Positions 57,642-64,000 of a stretch of DNA of 64,000 nucleotides are shown one piece after another. Both the position numbers and the translations under genes were made by a program. The stretch comes from Methylophaga thalassica (GTDB taxonomy: Bacteria > Pseudomonadota > Gammaproteobacteria > Nitrosococcales > Methylophagaceae), in the NCBI RefSeq assembly GCF_030159795.1, contig NZ_BSND01000006.1:124001-188000 (forward strand), in the 5' to 3' direction. Every line of letters begins with the position of its first letter. Position 1 is the stretch's first letter. The notes below the pieces were generated by a model. It saw only the letters and a program-made list of their open reading frames with translations. It was not told the origin of the DNA and searched no databases.

Positions 57642-57989
57642 ATGACAAGCGTCACCAAGATTATTGATAAAACCGTCGAACCGATTGAATCGGATTTGGA
57701 TGGCTGGGTAAAACAGGTGGGTAACCCCACTATGAAAACCTGGATTGAGTATAAAAGTGAAGATGGCAGCATTTTATCAGGACGCTGGGAAGCGACTGAA
57801 GGCACCTATCATGCCACCTATGCTGGCTGGGAATTTGTGCACATTATGGCGGGTAAAGCCATTGTGACCGCTGAAGGCGGTGAGCCTCTCAGCCTGAGTG
57901 CAGGCGAATCAATGATCTTCGAAAAAACCTTTGTCGGTACTTGGGAAATTATTGAACCGATTACCAAACATTTTGTGCTGAAACTCTAG
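57642..57989 (+). CDS. DUF861-type cupin protein
   Basis: A 115-residue single-domain cupin of the Cupin_3 (DUF861) type, recognisable by LSGRWEATEGTYHATYAGWEFVHIMAGKAIVTAEGGE and the end FVGTWEIIEPITKHFVLKL. It starts 27 nt after tmm with a CTGGAG site, and a terminator follows. Such small cupins often sit next to amine or amino-acid catabolic genes and are also called EutQ-like; no reaction can be assigned. Co-transcription with tmm suggests an accessory role in methylated-amine oxidation (inference). Confidence 0.85.
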   Translation: MTSVTKIIDKTVEPIESDLDGWVKQVGNPTMKTWIEYKSEDGSILSGRWEATEGTYHATYAGWEFVHIMAGKAIVTAEGGEPLSLSAGESMIFEKTFVGTWEIIEPITKHFVLKL

Positions 57990-58017
57990 TTGAAGGCATT
58001 TAAACGATCTGTTCCTT

Positions 58018-58051
58018 GGAGTGAATGTCTTTGGCGTTCACTCCTTTTTTT
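58018..58051 (+). terminator. Rho-independent terminator of the tmm-cupin unit
   Basis: GGAGTGAA and TTCACTCC pair around an 11-nt loop and are followed by seven T. The hairpin lies over in-frame upstream codons of the next gene, which argues that the MOSC gene starts later, at 58067. Confidence 0.85.
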
Positions 58052-58066
58052 ATGCAGGAGCTTACC

Positions 58067-58519
58067 TTGATTCATACGATTTTTATTGCTGAGAACAGTC
58101 TTGGAGAGCAGGTTCAGGTCAAGAAAATTGATCTGATCACAGCTAAAGGTATCGTCGGTGACCGTAACTTTGATCGTGCTCAATGGCCAGGTCAGAACAT
58201 TACTTTTATTGAAATAGAAGAAATCGAAGCCTTTAACAATAACTACCAGCAACGTATTCAACTCGCTGATACCCGGCGGAATGTTATCACCCAGGGTATT
58301 CGCCTCAATGATCTGGTTGGTAAGGAGTTCTTGATAGGTGATGTACGTTTCAAAGGTGTCGAGCTATGTGAGCCTTGTGCGACACTCGGTAAATTACTAA
58401 GTAATGAGACTTTAGCCAAAAAAGAGGTCGTGAAAGCCTTTGTGCATAAAAGTGGCTTACGTGCCGATGTGCTTTCAGATGGTGATATCCACGCCGGCAT
58501 GACGTTTGACGTTATATAA
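58067..58519 (+). CDS. MOSC-domain protein
   Basis: A 150-residue protein consisting of a single MOSC domain, the sulfur-carrying fold shared with molybdenum cofactor sulfurases. GIVGDRNFDRAQWPGQNITFIEIEEIEAF and the cysteine pair in VELCEPCATLGKLL are visible; the second Cys is the usual conserved one. The start is TTG 58067 with AGGAG 6 nt upstream; earlier in-frame ATGs (58025, 58052) lie in or just after a terminator. It is monocistronic, convergent with a class I amidotransferase gene. Its acceptor is unknown. Confidence 0.82.
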   Translation: MIHTIFIAENSLGEQVQVKKIDLITAKGIVGDRNFDRAQWPGQNITFIEIEEIEAFNNNYQQRIQLADTRRNVITQGIRLNDLVGKEFLIGDVRFKGVELCEPCATLGKLLSNETLAKKEVVKAFVHKSGLRADVLSDGDIHAGMTFDVI

Positions 58520-58521
58520 AC

Positions 58522-58550
58522 GGTGTAGCGACCTAAGCCGTCGCTACACC
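58522..58550. terminator. 11-bp perfect hairpin between convergent genes
   Basis: GGTGTAGCGAC and its exact complement flank a 7-nt loop between the rightward MOSC gene and the leftward amidotransferase gene. T runs are absent, so termination efficiency is uncertain. Confidence 0.55.
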
Positions 58551-58556
58551 CCTGAT

Positions 58557-59231
58557 TTAATCATTCATCTGATGCAGTAACGCAAAAATCGCTTCACGGC
58601 TTTGTTGCAGATAAGGCGTGTCATCAAATAACTCGGCTTCACTCTGTACATATTCCCCATCAGGTAATGACTTTTCAACAGCATAAAACGCATCAACCGT
58701 CCCATGCTCAGCTTCTAAGTGAAACTGTAATGCCCAGACGTATTTGCCCAAATGAAAGCCCTGATAGGGGGTAATCAAACTACTGGCAAAAGGAATCGCA
58801 TTGACTGGCAATTCAAAACACTCACCATGCCAGCTTAATGGCTCAAACGAATCCGGCATCCAGGTAGCGGTATCATCCGTCTTAGTCACCGTATGCCAGC
58901 CAATTTCCTGCTGCTCATTCTGGTAAACCTTAGCCCCCATTGCACAGGCAATCAGTTGTCCACCCAAGCAAATGCCCAGTACTTTTTTACCGGCTTCAAT
59001 CGCGTCTTTAATCAGCTTTTTCTCAGCAGGTAACCACGGATAAGTGTCTTCATCATTCACACTCATCGGGCCCCCCATAATCAATAACCAGTCAAAGGTA
59101 TCAATCGTCGGTAATGCTTCATTAAAATCAAGACGATAGGTCTGTAACTCAAATTCTTTATCCGCAAACCAACCCTGCATTGAGCCAATCCATTCACCCT
59201 CTGCATGCTGCAAAATGGCTACTTTCTGCAC
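58557..59231 (-). CDS. Class I glutamine amidotransferase-like protein (copy 1)
   Basis: A 224-residue stand-alone class I amidotransferase (GMP-synthase GATase-like fold). The catalytic triad elements are visible: nucleophile Cys in LGICLGGQLIA, and His plus Glu in LQFHLEAEHG. The oxyanion strand is in LLIMGGPMSVND. Members of this group hydrolyse glutamine or gamma-glutamyl compounds; the substrate is unknown. A related copy lies at 61556-62260 with the same GGPMSVND/GGPISVND segment. It is 196 nt downstream of the aminotransferase on the same strand. Confidence 0.88.
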   Translation of the reverse strand: MQKVAILQHAEGEWIGSMQGWFADKEFELQTYRLDFNEALPTIDTFDWLLIMGGPMSVNDEDTYPWLPAEKKLIKDAIEAGKKVLGICLGGQLIACAMGAKVYQNEQQEIGWHTVTKTDDTATWMPDSFEPLSWHGECFELPVNAIPFASSLITPYQGFHLGKYVWALQFHLEAEHGTVDAFYAVEKSLPDGEYVQSEAELFDDTPYLQQSREAIFALLHQMND

Positions 59232-59427
59232 TGTAAATACTCCGTAAACTTTTTCTTTCAGAGACGCTGATTCAGTTAATACCTGTCAGCCATCCCATGG
59301 ATTAATGATCGTATCGATCACGCTAAATAACTGTTATGGCTAGAATAGTTCAAGACAGAACCGAAAGAAACAGTGCATTATGATCTTTGCCGAAATCCGA
59401 TATGTTTAGCTGATATATTCCCTATCG

Positions 59428-60606
59428 TTAACGGTTGAGCACCTGTTGCAACATAATATCTTCCATCAGCCCAATTTCATCTTCGCTGATCAGTAATGAT
59501 GGCATAAATCGTATAACATCCGCCTGCGTCGCATTAATCAATAAACCCGCCTGAAACGCTCGTTTCATCAGCTCTTTGGCTACCGGACGATGAAAACAAA
59601 TCGCTTGTAATAAGCCCTGACCTCTGACTGACTTGATAAGCCCATACCTGTCATGCTGCTGAAGTGTTTTTAAACTACGACTGAGCTGCTGACTTTTTTC
59701 ATTCACCGCGTCCATAAAACCGGGACGTATTAACTCAGTTAATACCGCCAGCCCAGCAGCTGTGGCTAAGGGGTTACCATTAAAGGTACCGCCCTGATCA
59801 CCAAAGTCAAAACAGGCCACCTGATCGGTGACTAAAAGTGCAGAGAGGGGAAAGCCCCCGCCCAGACCTTTACCCAGGGTCATCATATCGGGTTGTATAT
59901 CTGCATGTTGATGGGCGAATAACTGTCCTGTCCGCCCCATGCCTGTTTGCACCTCATCGACGATCAGTAACAAGTCCTGCTTTTTGGTCACTTCCCGTAG
60001 CTGTCTGAGAAAAAGCGGATCAGCAGCGATGACCCCGGCTTCACCCTGCACCGGTTCCAACATCACCGCCACCGTGTTCTTATTAATGGCTGCTAAAACG
60101 GCATTGATATCGTTCAATGGCACATGCTTAAAACCCGCTAATTTTGGAGTAAATAACTCGGCCCACTCGGGCTTGCCTGAGGCAGACATGGTCGCCAGAG
60201 TTCGACCATGAAACGCACGCTCAAAACAAATAATTTCATAAGCGCCGTTTTTGTATTTGCTCCCCCATTTTCTTGCCAGTTTGATTGCCCCTTCATTTGC
60301 TTCCGCACCACTATTGGCAAAAAAGACCTGATCAAAGCCGCTGTGTTTGACTAATAACTGACTCAAGGCAATCATCGGTTCGTTATAAAACGCCGGACTG
60401 GGATTTATGAGTTTGCCAGCTTGCTCTGAGATTGCCTCAACAATCGCCGGATGGCTGTGCCCTAAACAATTCACTGCCCAGCCCTGAAGGAAATCCAAAT
60501 AACGCTTCCCCTGATTATCGGTCAACCAGGAACCCTCTCCGGCCACCATCACAATATCTGGCCGTTCGGCAATGTTCATGACTGCGTCCACGTTCCACTG
60601 TGTCAT
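59428..60606 (-). CDS. Class III aminotransferase, ArgD-like
   Basis: PLP enzyme of 392 residues resembling acetylornithine/succinyl-diaminopimelate aminotransferases. The [17 protein letters not shown] loop, [14 protein letters not shown], the cofactor Asp in [14 protein letters not shown] and the Schiff-base Lys in [16 protein letters not shown] are all present. Acetylornithine is a possible substrate and would suit arginine synthesis with argH, but the operon partners (amidotransferase, MOSC, two-component system) suggest another amine or omega-amino acid. It starts 3 nt after the 79-residue protein gene. Confidence 0.88.
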   Translation of the reverse strand: MTQWNVDAVMNIAERPDIVMVAGEGSWLTDNQGKRYLDFLQGWAVNCLGHSHPAIVEAISEQAGKLINPSPAFYNEPMIALSQLLVKHSGFDQVFFANSGAEANEGAIKLARKWGSKYKNGAYEIICFERAFHGRTLATMSASGKPEWAELFTPKLAGFKHVPLNDINAVLAAINKNTVAVMLEPVQGEAGVIAADPLFLRQLREVTKKQDLLLIVDEVQTGMGRTGQLFAHQHADIQPDMMTLGKGLGGGFPLSALLVTDQVACFDFGDQGGTFNGNPLATAAGLAVLTELIRPGFMDAVNEKSQQLSRSLKTLQQHDRYGLIKSVRGQGLLQAICFHRPVAKELMKRAFQAGLLINATQADVIRFMPSLLISEDEIGLMEDIMLQQVLNR

Positions 60607-60609
60607 GTG

Positions 60610-60849
60610 TTATTCCCTCTCTACCGCCGTCATTTCGTATTCTACGGCCAGGGTTTTCAAGCCACTGTGGCTGGTTTCGAGAATGCGGCGAGACTCATAA
60701 GCCTGATATATTTCAATAGAAAACCCTTCCGTTTTCGGATAGCGAACCACCAGATCCGCCAGCACATCTTCTGCCCATGTGCTGTCAATATTCATCTGAC
60801 ACCAAAGTTTGTGCTGTTTTTGAATGTTGATATGGTAACGCGACTTCAT
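60610..60849 (-). CDS. 79-residue protein of unknown function
   Basis: A small soluble protein (79 residues) that I do not recognise. It has a beta-rich look with paired aromatic residues (YHINIQKQHKLWCQMNI, GFSIEIYQAYESRRIL) and no membrane segment or signal. It overlaps the YiiM-like MOSC gene by 4 nt (ATGA) and ends 3 nt before the aminotransferase start, so it is certainly part of this operon. One Cys is present. The tight coupling argues that it is real. Confidence 0.75.
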   Translation of the reverse strand: MKSRYHINIQKQHKLWCQMNIDSTWAEDVLADLVVRYPKTEGFSIEIYQAYESRRILETSHSGLKTLAVEYEMTAVERE

Positions 60850-61559
60850 GATTGTTTATCCGGTGTTGTTAAACGATGCTGCCATGATTCAACCTGCCCG
60901 GAATCAATACGCTTTTGAGCCATATCACGCCATGTTTGCGCCAGATAAGGAATATCTACCATGGCTTTTAACGCCGTCAGGTTCAAAGTATCTTCAAACA
61001 AATAGCTTAATAATCTGGCAATAGACCAATCGGGGTAAGGCCGTTGCAGTAGCACCAATGAATCGCCGGCCTGAAGGTAACCAGGGGTAATAACACGATA
61101 ATACCAACCGATCGTTTTCAGGCTTTGTACCTGTTTTGCCATCTCTGGATAGTCATAACGTGCATTGAGTTTCCAACATGGCTGCCGGCCTTGTGACACC
61201 TGAATAATGGCTTCACCCAACTGGAAAATATCACCAATACAGACATCCGATTCGATTAAGCCTGTGGTACTGATATTCTCACCAAATCGACCGACACTAA
61301 ACGCGCCATCGGTATACTTTTTCAGGTGCTTTTGCAGTGTGGAATAATGCTCCGCGGGAAAATGATGCAGCGCTTTCTCCACGCCGCCGTGATGACGCCT
61401 GTCAGCTTGTTCATCTCCCAACAAACCTTCCGTTCCCAAATACACACGGTCCTGAATAATGTGTTTGTTCATCGCACTCGGCTCACCATTAAGGCCTAAT
61501 GGTGCTGATTTGCCTATCAGGACGGCATCCACCGTGACTATCGGTAATAACAATTTCAT
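60846..61559 (-). CDS. YiiM-like MOSC protein with 3-alpha domain
   Basis: A 237-residue protein with a MOSC domain followed by the 3-alpha C-terminal domain, as in E. coli YiiM, which is molybdenum-cofactor dependent and takes part in detoxifying N-hydroxylated purines. GLLGDEQADRRHHGGVEKALHHFPAEHY, RFGENISTTGL and the sulfur-site Cys in SQGRQPCWKLNARY are clear. In an amine-oxidising cell, reduction of N-hydroxylated compounds would be a sensible use (inference). It overlaps both neighbours by 4 nt. Confidence 0.88.
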   Translation of the reverse strand: MKLLLPIVTVDAVLIGKSAPLGLNGEPSAMNKHIIQDRVYLGTEGLLGDEQADRRHHGGVEKALHHFPAEHYSTLQKHLKKYTDGAFSVGRFGENISTTGLIESDVCIGDIFQLGEAIIQVSQGRQPCWKLNARYDYPEMAKQVQSLKTIGWYYRVITPGYLQAGDSLVLLQRPYPDWSIARLLSYLFEDTLNLTALKAMVDIPYLAQTWRDMAQKRIDSGQVESWQHRLTTPDKQS

Positions 61560-62260
61560 AATCCAATGCTCTCGAGCCAGTCTGTAAAAAATAAGTGGGC
61601 TTGTTGTTCCAGTTGCGGTCCGTAATGTGTGCTCGCCTCCCGTAATGCCATAACAGAGATGCCTGACTTGGAAAGCTCACAGATATGACCCACAAACCAA
61701 TGCTCTAATGAAGCAGTGAAAACTTCAGGGTGACATTGCACTGCCATCACCTTTTCGCCCCATGAAAATATCTGGTTTTCATACCTGTCAGATGAAGCAA
61801 GTAAGGTCGCCCCAGCAGGTAAATCAAAGGTTTCGCCATGCCAATGAAACATCGTGGTCATCGCCGACGAAAGATGCTTAACGGGAGAGTGCTGAGCGAA
61901 TGAGCTAAGACGTAAGGGATACCAGCCAATTTCAGCTTGCTTGCCAGGGTATATGTTTGCTCCCAGGGCTTTTGCGATCAGCTGTGCGCCTAAACATAGG
62001 CCGAGTGTGGGCAGACCCAGCTCAAGACGCTGTTGTACCAACGCCAGCTCTGAGGCAATAAATGGAAACAAGGCTCCATCATTAACGCTGATCGGCCCAC
62101 CCAATATCAGCAGTAAATCAATCTGTGTATTGTCGAGCTGACTTAAATCGTCTATTGCAACATCAACGTAACGCAATGTTATGTCTCGATCCATAAGCAC
62201 ACTGGCGAGTATCCCAGCATCCTCAAAAGCAAGATGTCTGAGTGCAATCGCAGTTTTCAT
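61556..62260 (-). CDS. Class I glutamine amidotransferase-like protein (copy 2)
   Basis: A 234-residue relative of the gene at 58557-59231. The nucleophile Cys is in LGLCLGAQLIAKALGANIYPG, and the His/Glu pair is in VQCHPEVF. LLLILGGPISVND matches the other copy closely. It lies 8 nt after the two-component regulator gene and overlaps the YiiM-like gene by 4 nt. The reaction may be hydrolysis of a gamma-glutamyl amide, which would fit methylotrophs using gamma-glutamylmethylamide, but this is only inference. Confidence 0.88.
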   Translation of the reverse strand: MKTAIALRHLAFEDAGILASVLMDRDITLRYVDVAIDDLSQLDNTQIDLLLILGGPISVNDGALFPFIASELALVQQRLELGLPTLGLCLGAQLIAKALGANIYPGKQAEIGWYPLRLSSFAQHSPVKHLSSAMTTMFHWHGETFDLPAGATLLASSDRYENQIFSWGEKVMAVQCHPEVFTASLEHWFVGHICELSKSGISVMALREASTHYGPQLEQQAHLFFTDWLESIGL

Positions 62261-62268
62261 CTCTGCTC

Positions 62269-62889
62269 CTAGTCAATAAGTTCATGTTCAATAGCTAACT
62301 TCACTAAGTCTGCTGTGCTGTTCAATTCCAACTTCCGTTTCAACTGAGTCTGGTAAGTCGCCACTGTTTTTTTACTGATACTTAATATGTCGGCGATATC
62401 ACCGACTCCCTTGCCATTGGCCAACAGACATAACACTTCAAATTCACGGGTACTGAGCTTATCTATCGGGCTGTCACCCATGACATTGCTCATCGCCATT
62501 TTCTGAGCCACCTCATGACTCAAATAGCTGCGTCCTTGTGCCACCTGTTTAATCGCATGAAATAAATCATCAATCGCCGTCGACTTCAGTACAAAAGATA
62601 ATGCACCAGCCATTAAAGCCTGCTTGGCATACATCACGGCTGAATGCATGGAATAAATGATGATGCGAGCATCAGTATCACGTGCTTTAATTCGTCTCGC
62701 AGTCTCGATGCCGCCTATACCTGGCATGGATAAATCCAATACCACCACATCGGCTTTTTGCTGACAGTAATGCTCATACGCCAACTCACCACTACTTACA
62801 CAGGCAGACACCTGCCAGTTCATGTCTTTAAGCATCGCTTCCAGTCCGCTTCTGATGGCGGGATGATCATCAGCTATCAAGATGTTCAT
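62269..62889 (-). CDS. NarL/UhpA-family response regulator
   Basis: A 206-residue regulator. The receiver shows ADDHP at the acidic pocket, phospho-acceptor Asp52 (VVVLDLSMPG) and Lys in FVLKSTAID. The C-terminal LuxR-type HTH reads LSTREFEVLCLLANGKGVGDIADILSISKKTVATYQTQLKRKL. It lies 5 nt after a soluble kinase gene and 8 nt before the amidotransferase gene on the same strand, so it is embedded in the operon it may regulate. It resembles UhpA/MoxX/FlhR-type regulators. Confidence 0.92.
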   Translation of the reverse strand: MNILIADDHPAIRSGLEAMLKDMNWQVSACVSSGELAYEHYCQQKADVVVLDLSMPGIGGIETARRIKARDTDARIIIYSMHSAVMYAKQALMAGALSFVLKSTAIDDLFHAIKQVAQGRSYLSHEVAQKMAMSNVMGDSPIDKLSTREFEVLCLLANGKGVGDIADILSISKKTVATYQTQLKRKLELNSTADLVKLAIEHELID

Positions 62890-62894
62890 CTGTG

Positions 62895-63542
62895 TCAGCT
62901 CACTAATGGAAAAAGTGCATTGATATGTGTCCCGGCATGCTGGTTTATTTCAAATTGACCGCCCAGCGCCTGCACCCGATCACGCATACCCGTCAGCCCT
63001 AATCCAATACGTTGCCCCGAGGCTGATGACATACCCCGACCATTATCAGAAAGTGCGAACTGAATAAGGTCAGGGGCATAACACACCGTAATGGTGACAG
63101 CTGTAGCCTGAGCATGACGAGCCACATTGGTGAGTCCTTCCTGTAGCAGTCGATAAATGCTGTGGGCGTGGTCACGAGGCATGGCATCCACATCGCCTTC
63201 GAGCCTGAATGACACCTCTAGCTGACTTGATGCTTGCCACTGTGCCACCAATTCAGTCACTTGTTGTCTGAAGTCGACATCCTCCGGAACGGGTGATTTT
63301 ATATTTTGTAATAATCCCCTCACCTGCTGATGCGTTTTATCCAGCGTGCAAAGTATCTGCTGAGCGTATTCCTGTGCTGCACCCAGTTGAGATGATCGTA
63401 AGATCCGTTCAGAAAATAATTTGATTAAAATTAACTCTTGCCCAAGCTCATCATGCAGCTCTCTCGCCAGAGACTGGTGAAATGAACTCAACTCGTCATT
63501 AACAGCCGCCATTGGCTGTTGTTCTAGTCTCGCATTCATCAT
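62895..63542 (-). CDS. Short soluble histidine kinase (UhpB/FlhS/MoxY-like)
   Basis: A kinase of only 215 residues with no membrane helix and no recognisable input domain. The H-box begins almost at once (His30 in SLARELHDELGQELILIKL), and the ATPase domain follows with EGLTNVARHAQA, SDNGRGM and GLGLTGMRDRVQALGG. Soluble kinases of this class (FlhS, MoxY) control formaldehyde and methanol oxidation genes in Paracoccus (established there); a similar role here is inference. It is first in the six-gene operon and divergent from a LysR gene. Confidence 0.87.
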   Translation of the reverse strand: MMNARLEQQPMAAVNDELSSFHQSLARELHDELGQELILIKLFSERILRSSQLGAAQEYAQQILCTLDKTHQQVRGLLQNIKSPVPEDVDFRQQVTELVAQWQASSQLEVSFRLEGDVDAMPRDHAHSIYRLLQEGLTNVARHAQATAVTITVCYAPDLIQFALSDNGRGMSSASGQRIGLGLTGMRDRVQALGGQFEINQHAGTHINALFPLVS

Positions 63543-63684
63543 TTTTACCCTTTTTACACCAAAACTGTCTGAGTGATTTCAGAATAATTCCCTGATGTGT
63601 GAGCAATTCTCTCAGAACAAAAGTTGCATGTATAAGTTTAAATATTTATGTTATTGATAATTTTTATGAATCAATTGATACGAT

Positions 63685-64000
63685 ATGGAACTCAGACATT
63701 TACGCTACTTTAAGGTCGTTGCTGAACTACAGCACTTTCATCAGGCTGCTGAAAAACTGCATATCACCCAACCGGCTTTATCCAATCAAATGAAACAACT
63801 GGAAGAGGAACTCAATACCGCCTTATTTCACCGTGTTGGCCGCCATGTCAAACTCTCGGAATCTGGTGCAAAAGTACTGGAAGTTGCCAATAAAATTCTG
63901 AATGAAGTCGACTTACTGAAAGAAGCAGTGAGTGATATTGAGTCGGGTCAGACGGGCAGTTTACGTATAGGCGTATTACAATCGATTAATGCTTTGTATT
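63685..64000 (+). CDS. LysR-family regulator, N-terminal part (runs off the window)
   Basis: The first 105 codons of a LysR-type regulator, cut by the window end. MELRHLRYFKVVAELQHFHQAAEKLHITQPALSNQMKQLE is a complete winged helix-turn-helix with a recognition helix of the BenM/CatM type, followed by the linker helix and the start of the effector domain (GSLRIGVLQSINALY). It is divergent from the soluble kinase operon. The effector and target are unknown. Confidence 0.9.
   Translation, partial: MELRHLRYFKVVAELQHFHQAAEKLHITQPALSNQMKQLEEELNTALFHRVGRHVKLSESGAKVLEVANKILNEVDLLKEAVSDIESGQTGSLRIGVLQSINALY

Noticed and set aside
58025-58066. MOSC protein start at ATG 58025 or 58052
   Set aside because: The first lies in the stem of a strong terminator and the second follows its T run without a ribosome site; TTG 58067 has AGGAG at 6 nt.
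1-64000. tRNA, rRNA, CRISPR, insertion sequence or prophage features
   Set aside because: No cloverleaf-like segments, regular short repeats with spacers, transposases, integrases or phage genes were seen by eye; a tRNAscan or CRISPR search would settle this.

Overview
The window is about 64 kb of a gammaproteobacterial chromosome, most likely a marine methylotroph of the genus Methylophaga. The case rests on a trimethylamine monooxygenase of the 456-residue Methylophaga bacterial FMO type (tmm), a DUF1989-GcvT protein with the architecture of trimethylamine N-oxide demethylase (tdm), a pseudoazurin-type copper protein, and otherwise ordinary gammaproteobacterial housekeeping blocks (rpmH-rnpA-yidD-yidC-mnmE next to dnaA-dnaN; hemCDXY divergent from argH). 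The species is not proven by the sequence alone. I saw no tRNA, rRNA, CRISPR array, insertion sequence or prophage.

Layout. 0-2.2 kb: end of an RND efflux operon (RND C-terminus, outer-membrane factor) and a frameshifted small membrane-protein gene. 2.3-7.6 kb: glyoxalase I, a sodium:alanine/glycine symporter, a 14-TM MFS exporter, and an SDR divergent from its LysR regulator. 7.6-13.8 kb: an AdeAB-like RND pump without its own outer-membrane factor, divergent from an AdeRS-like two-component system. 13.9-20.4 kb: the dnaA region, with a perfect 29-bp tandem duplication just upstream of the predicted dnaA promoter; recF and gyrB do not follow dnaN. 20.5-29.6 kb: mostly poorly characterised genes (lipoprotein, DUF6151, DUF6653-like, VC0807-like, cbiZ, uppP, the DUF2868/DUF3482 pair, DUF4174), then a diguanylate cyclase with an ethylene-receptor-like membrane domain. 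29.7-41.4 kb: a TonB siderophore receptor, a CPA2 antiporter, hemYXDC/argH, and a DUF3649-PepSY-DUF3325 iron-related operon. 41.9-48.3 kb: SbmA-like transporter and an ethanolamine operon eutB-eutC-amt-small membrane protein, divergent from an AraC regulator. 48.3-49.7 kb: DsbG and pseudoazurin. 49.8-58 kb: the methylated-amine locus. 58-63.5 kb: two MOSC and two class I amidotransferase genes, most of them in a six-gene operon led by a soluble two-component system. 63.7 kb to the end: a truncated LysR gene.

How the genes fit together. Tmm oxidises trimethylamine to TMAO, and Tdm would split TMAO into dimethylamine and formaldehyde. Between them lie a soluble NarX-type kinase, a NarL-type regulator and a PAS-PAS protein without an output domain; a soluble PAS chemoreceptor follows tdm in the same orientation. 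This looks like a dedicated sensing and control module for methylated-amine use, and it is the most interesting system in the window. Ethanolamine use (EutBC, B12-dependent) fits with cbiZ, a cobinamide-salvage enzyme, located 20 kb away. No microcompartment genes accompany eutBC.
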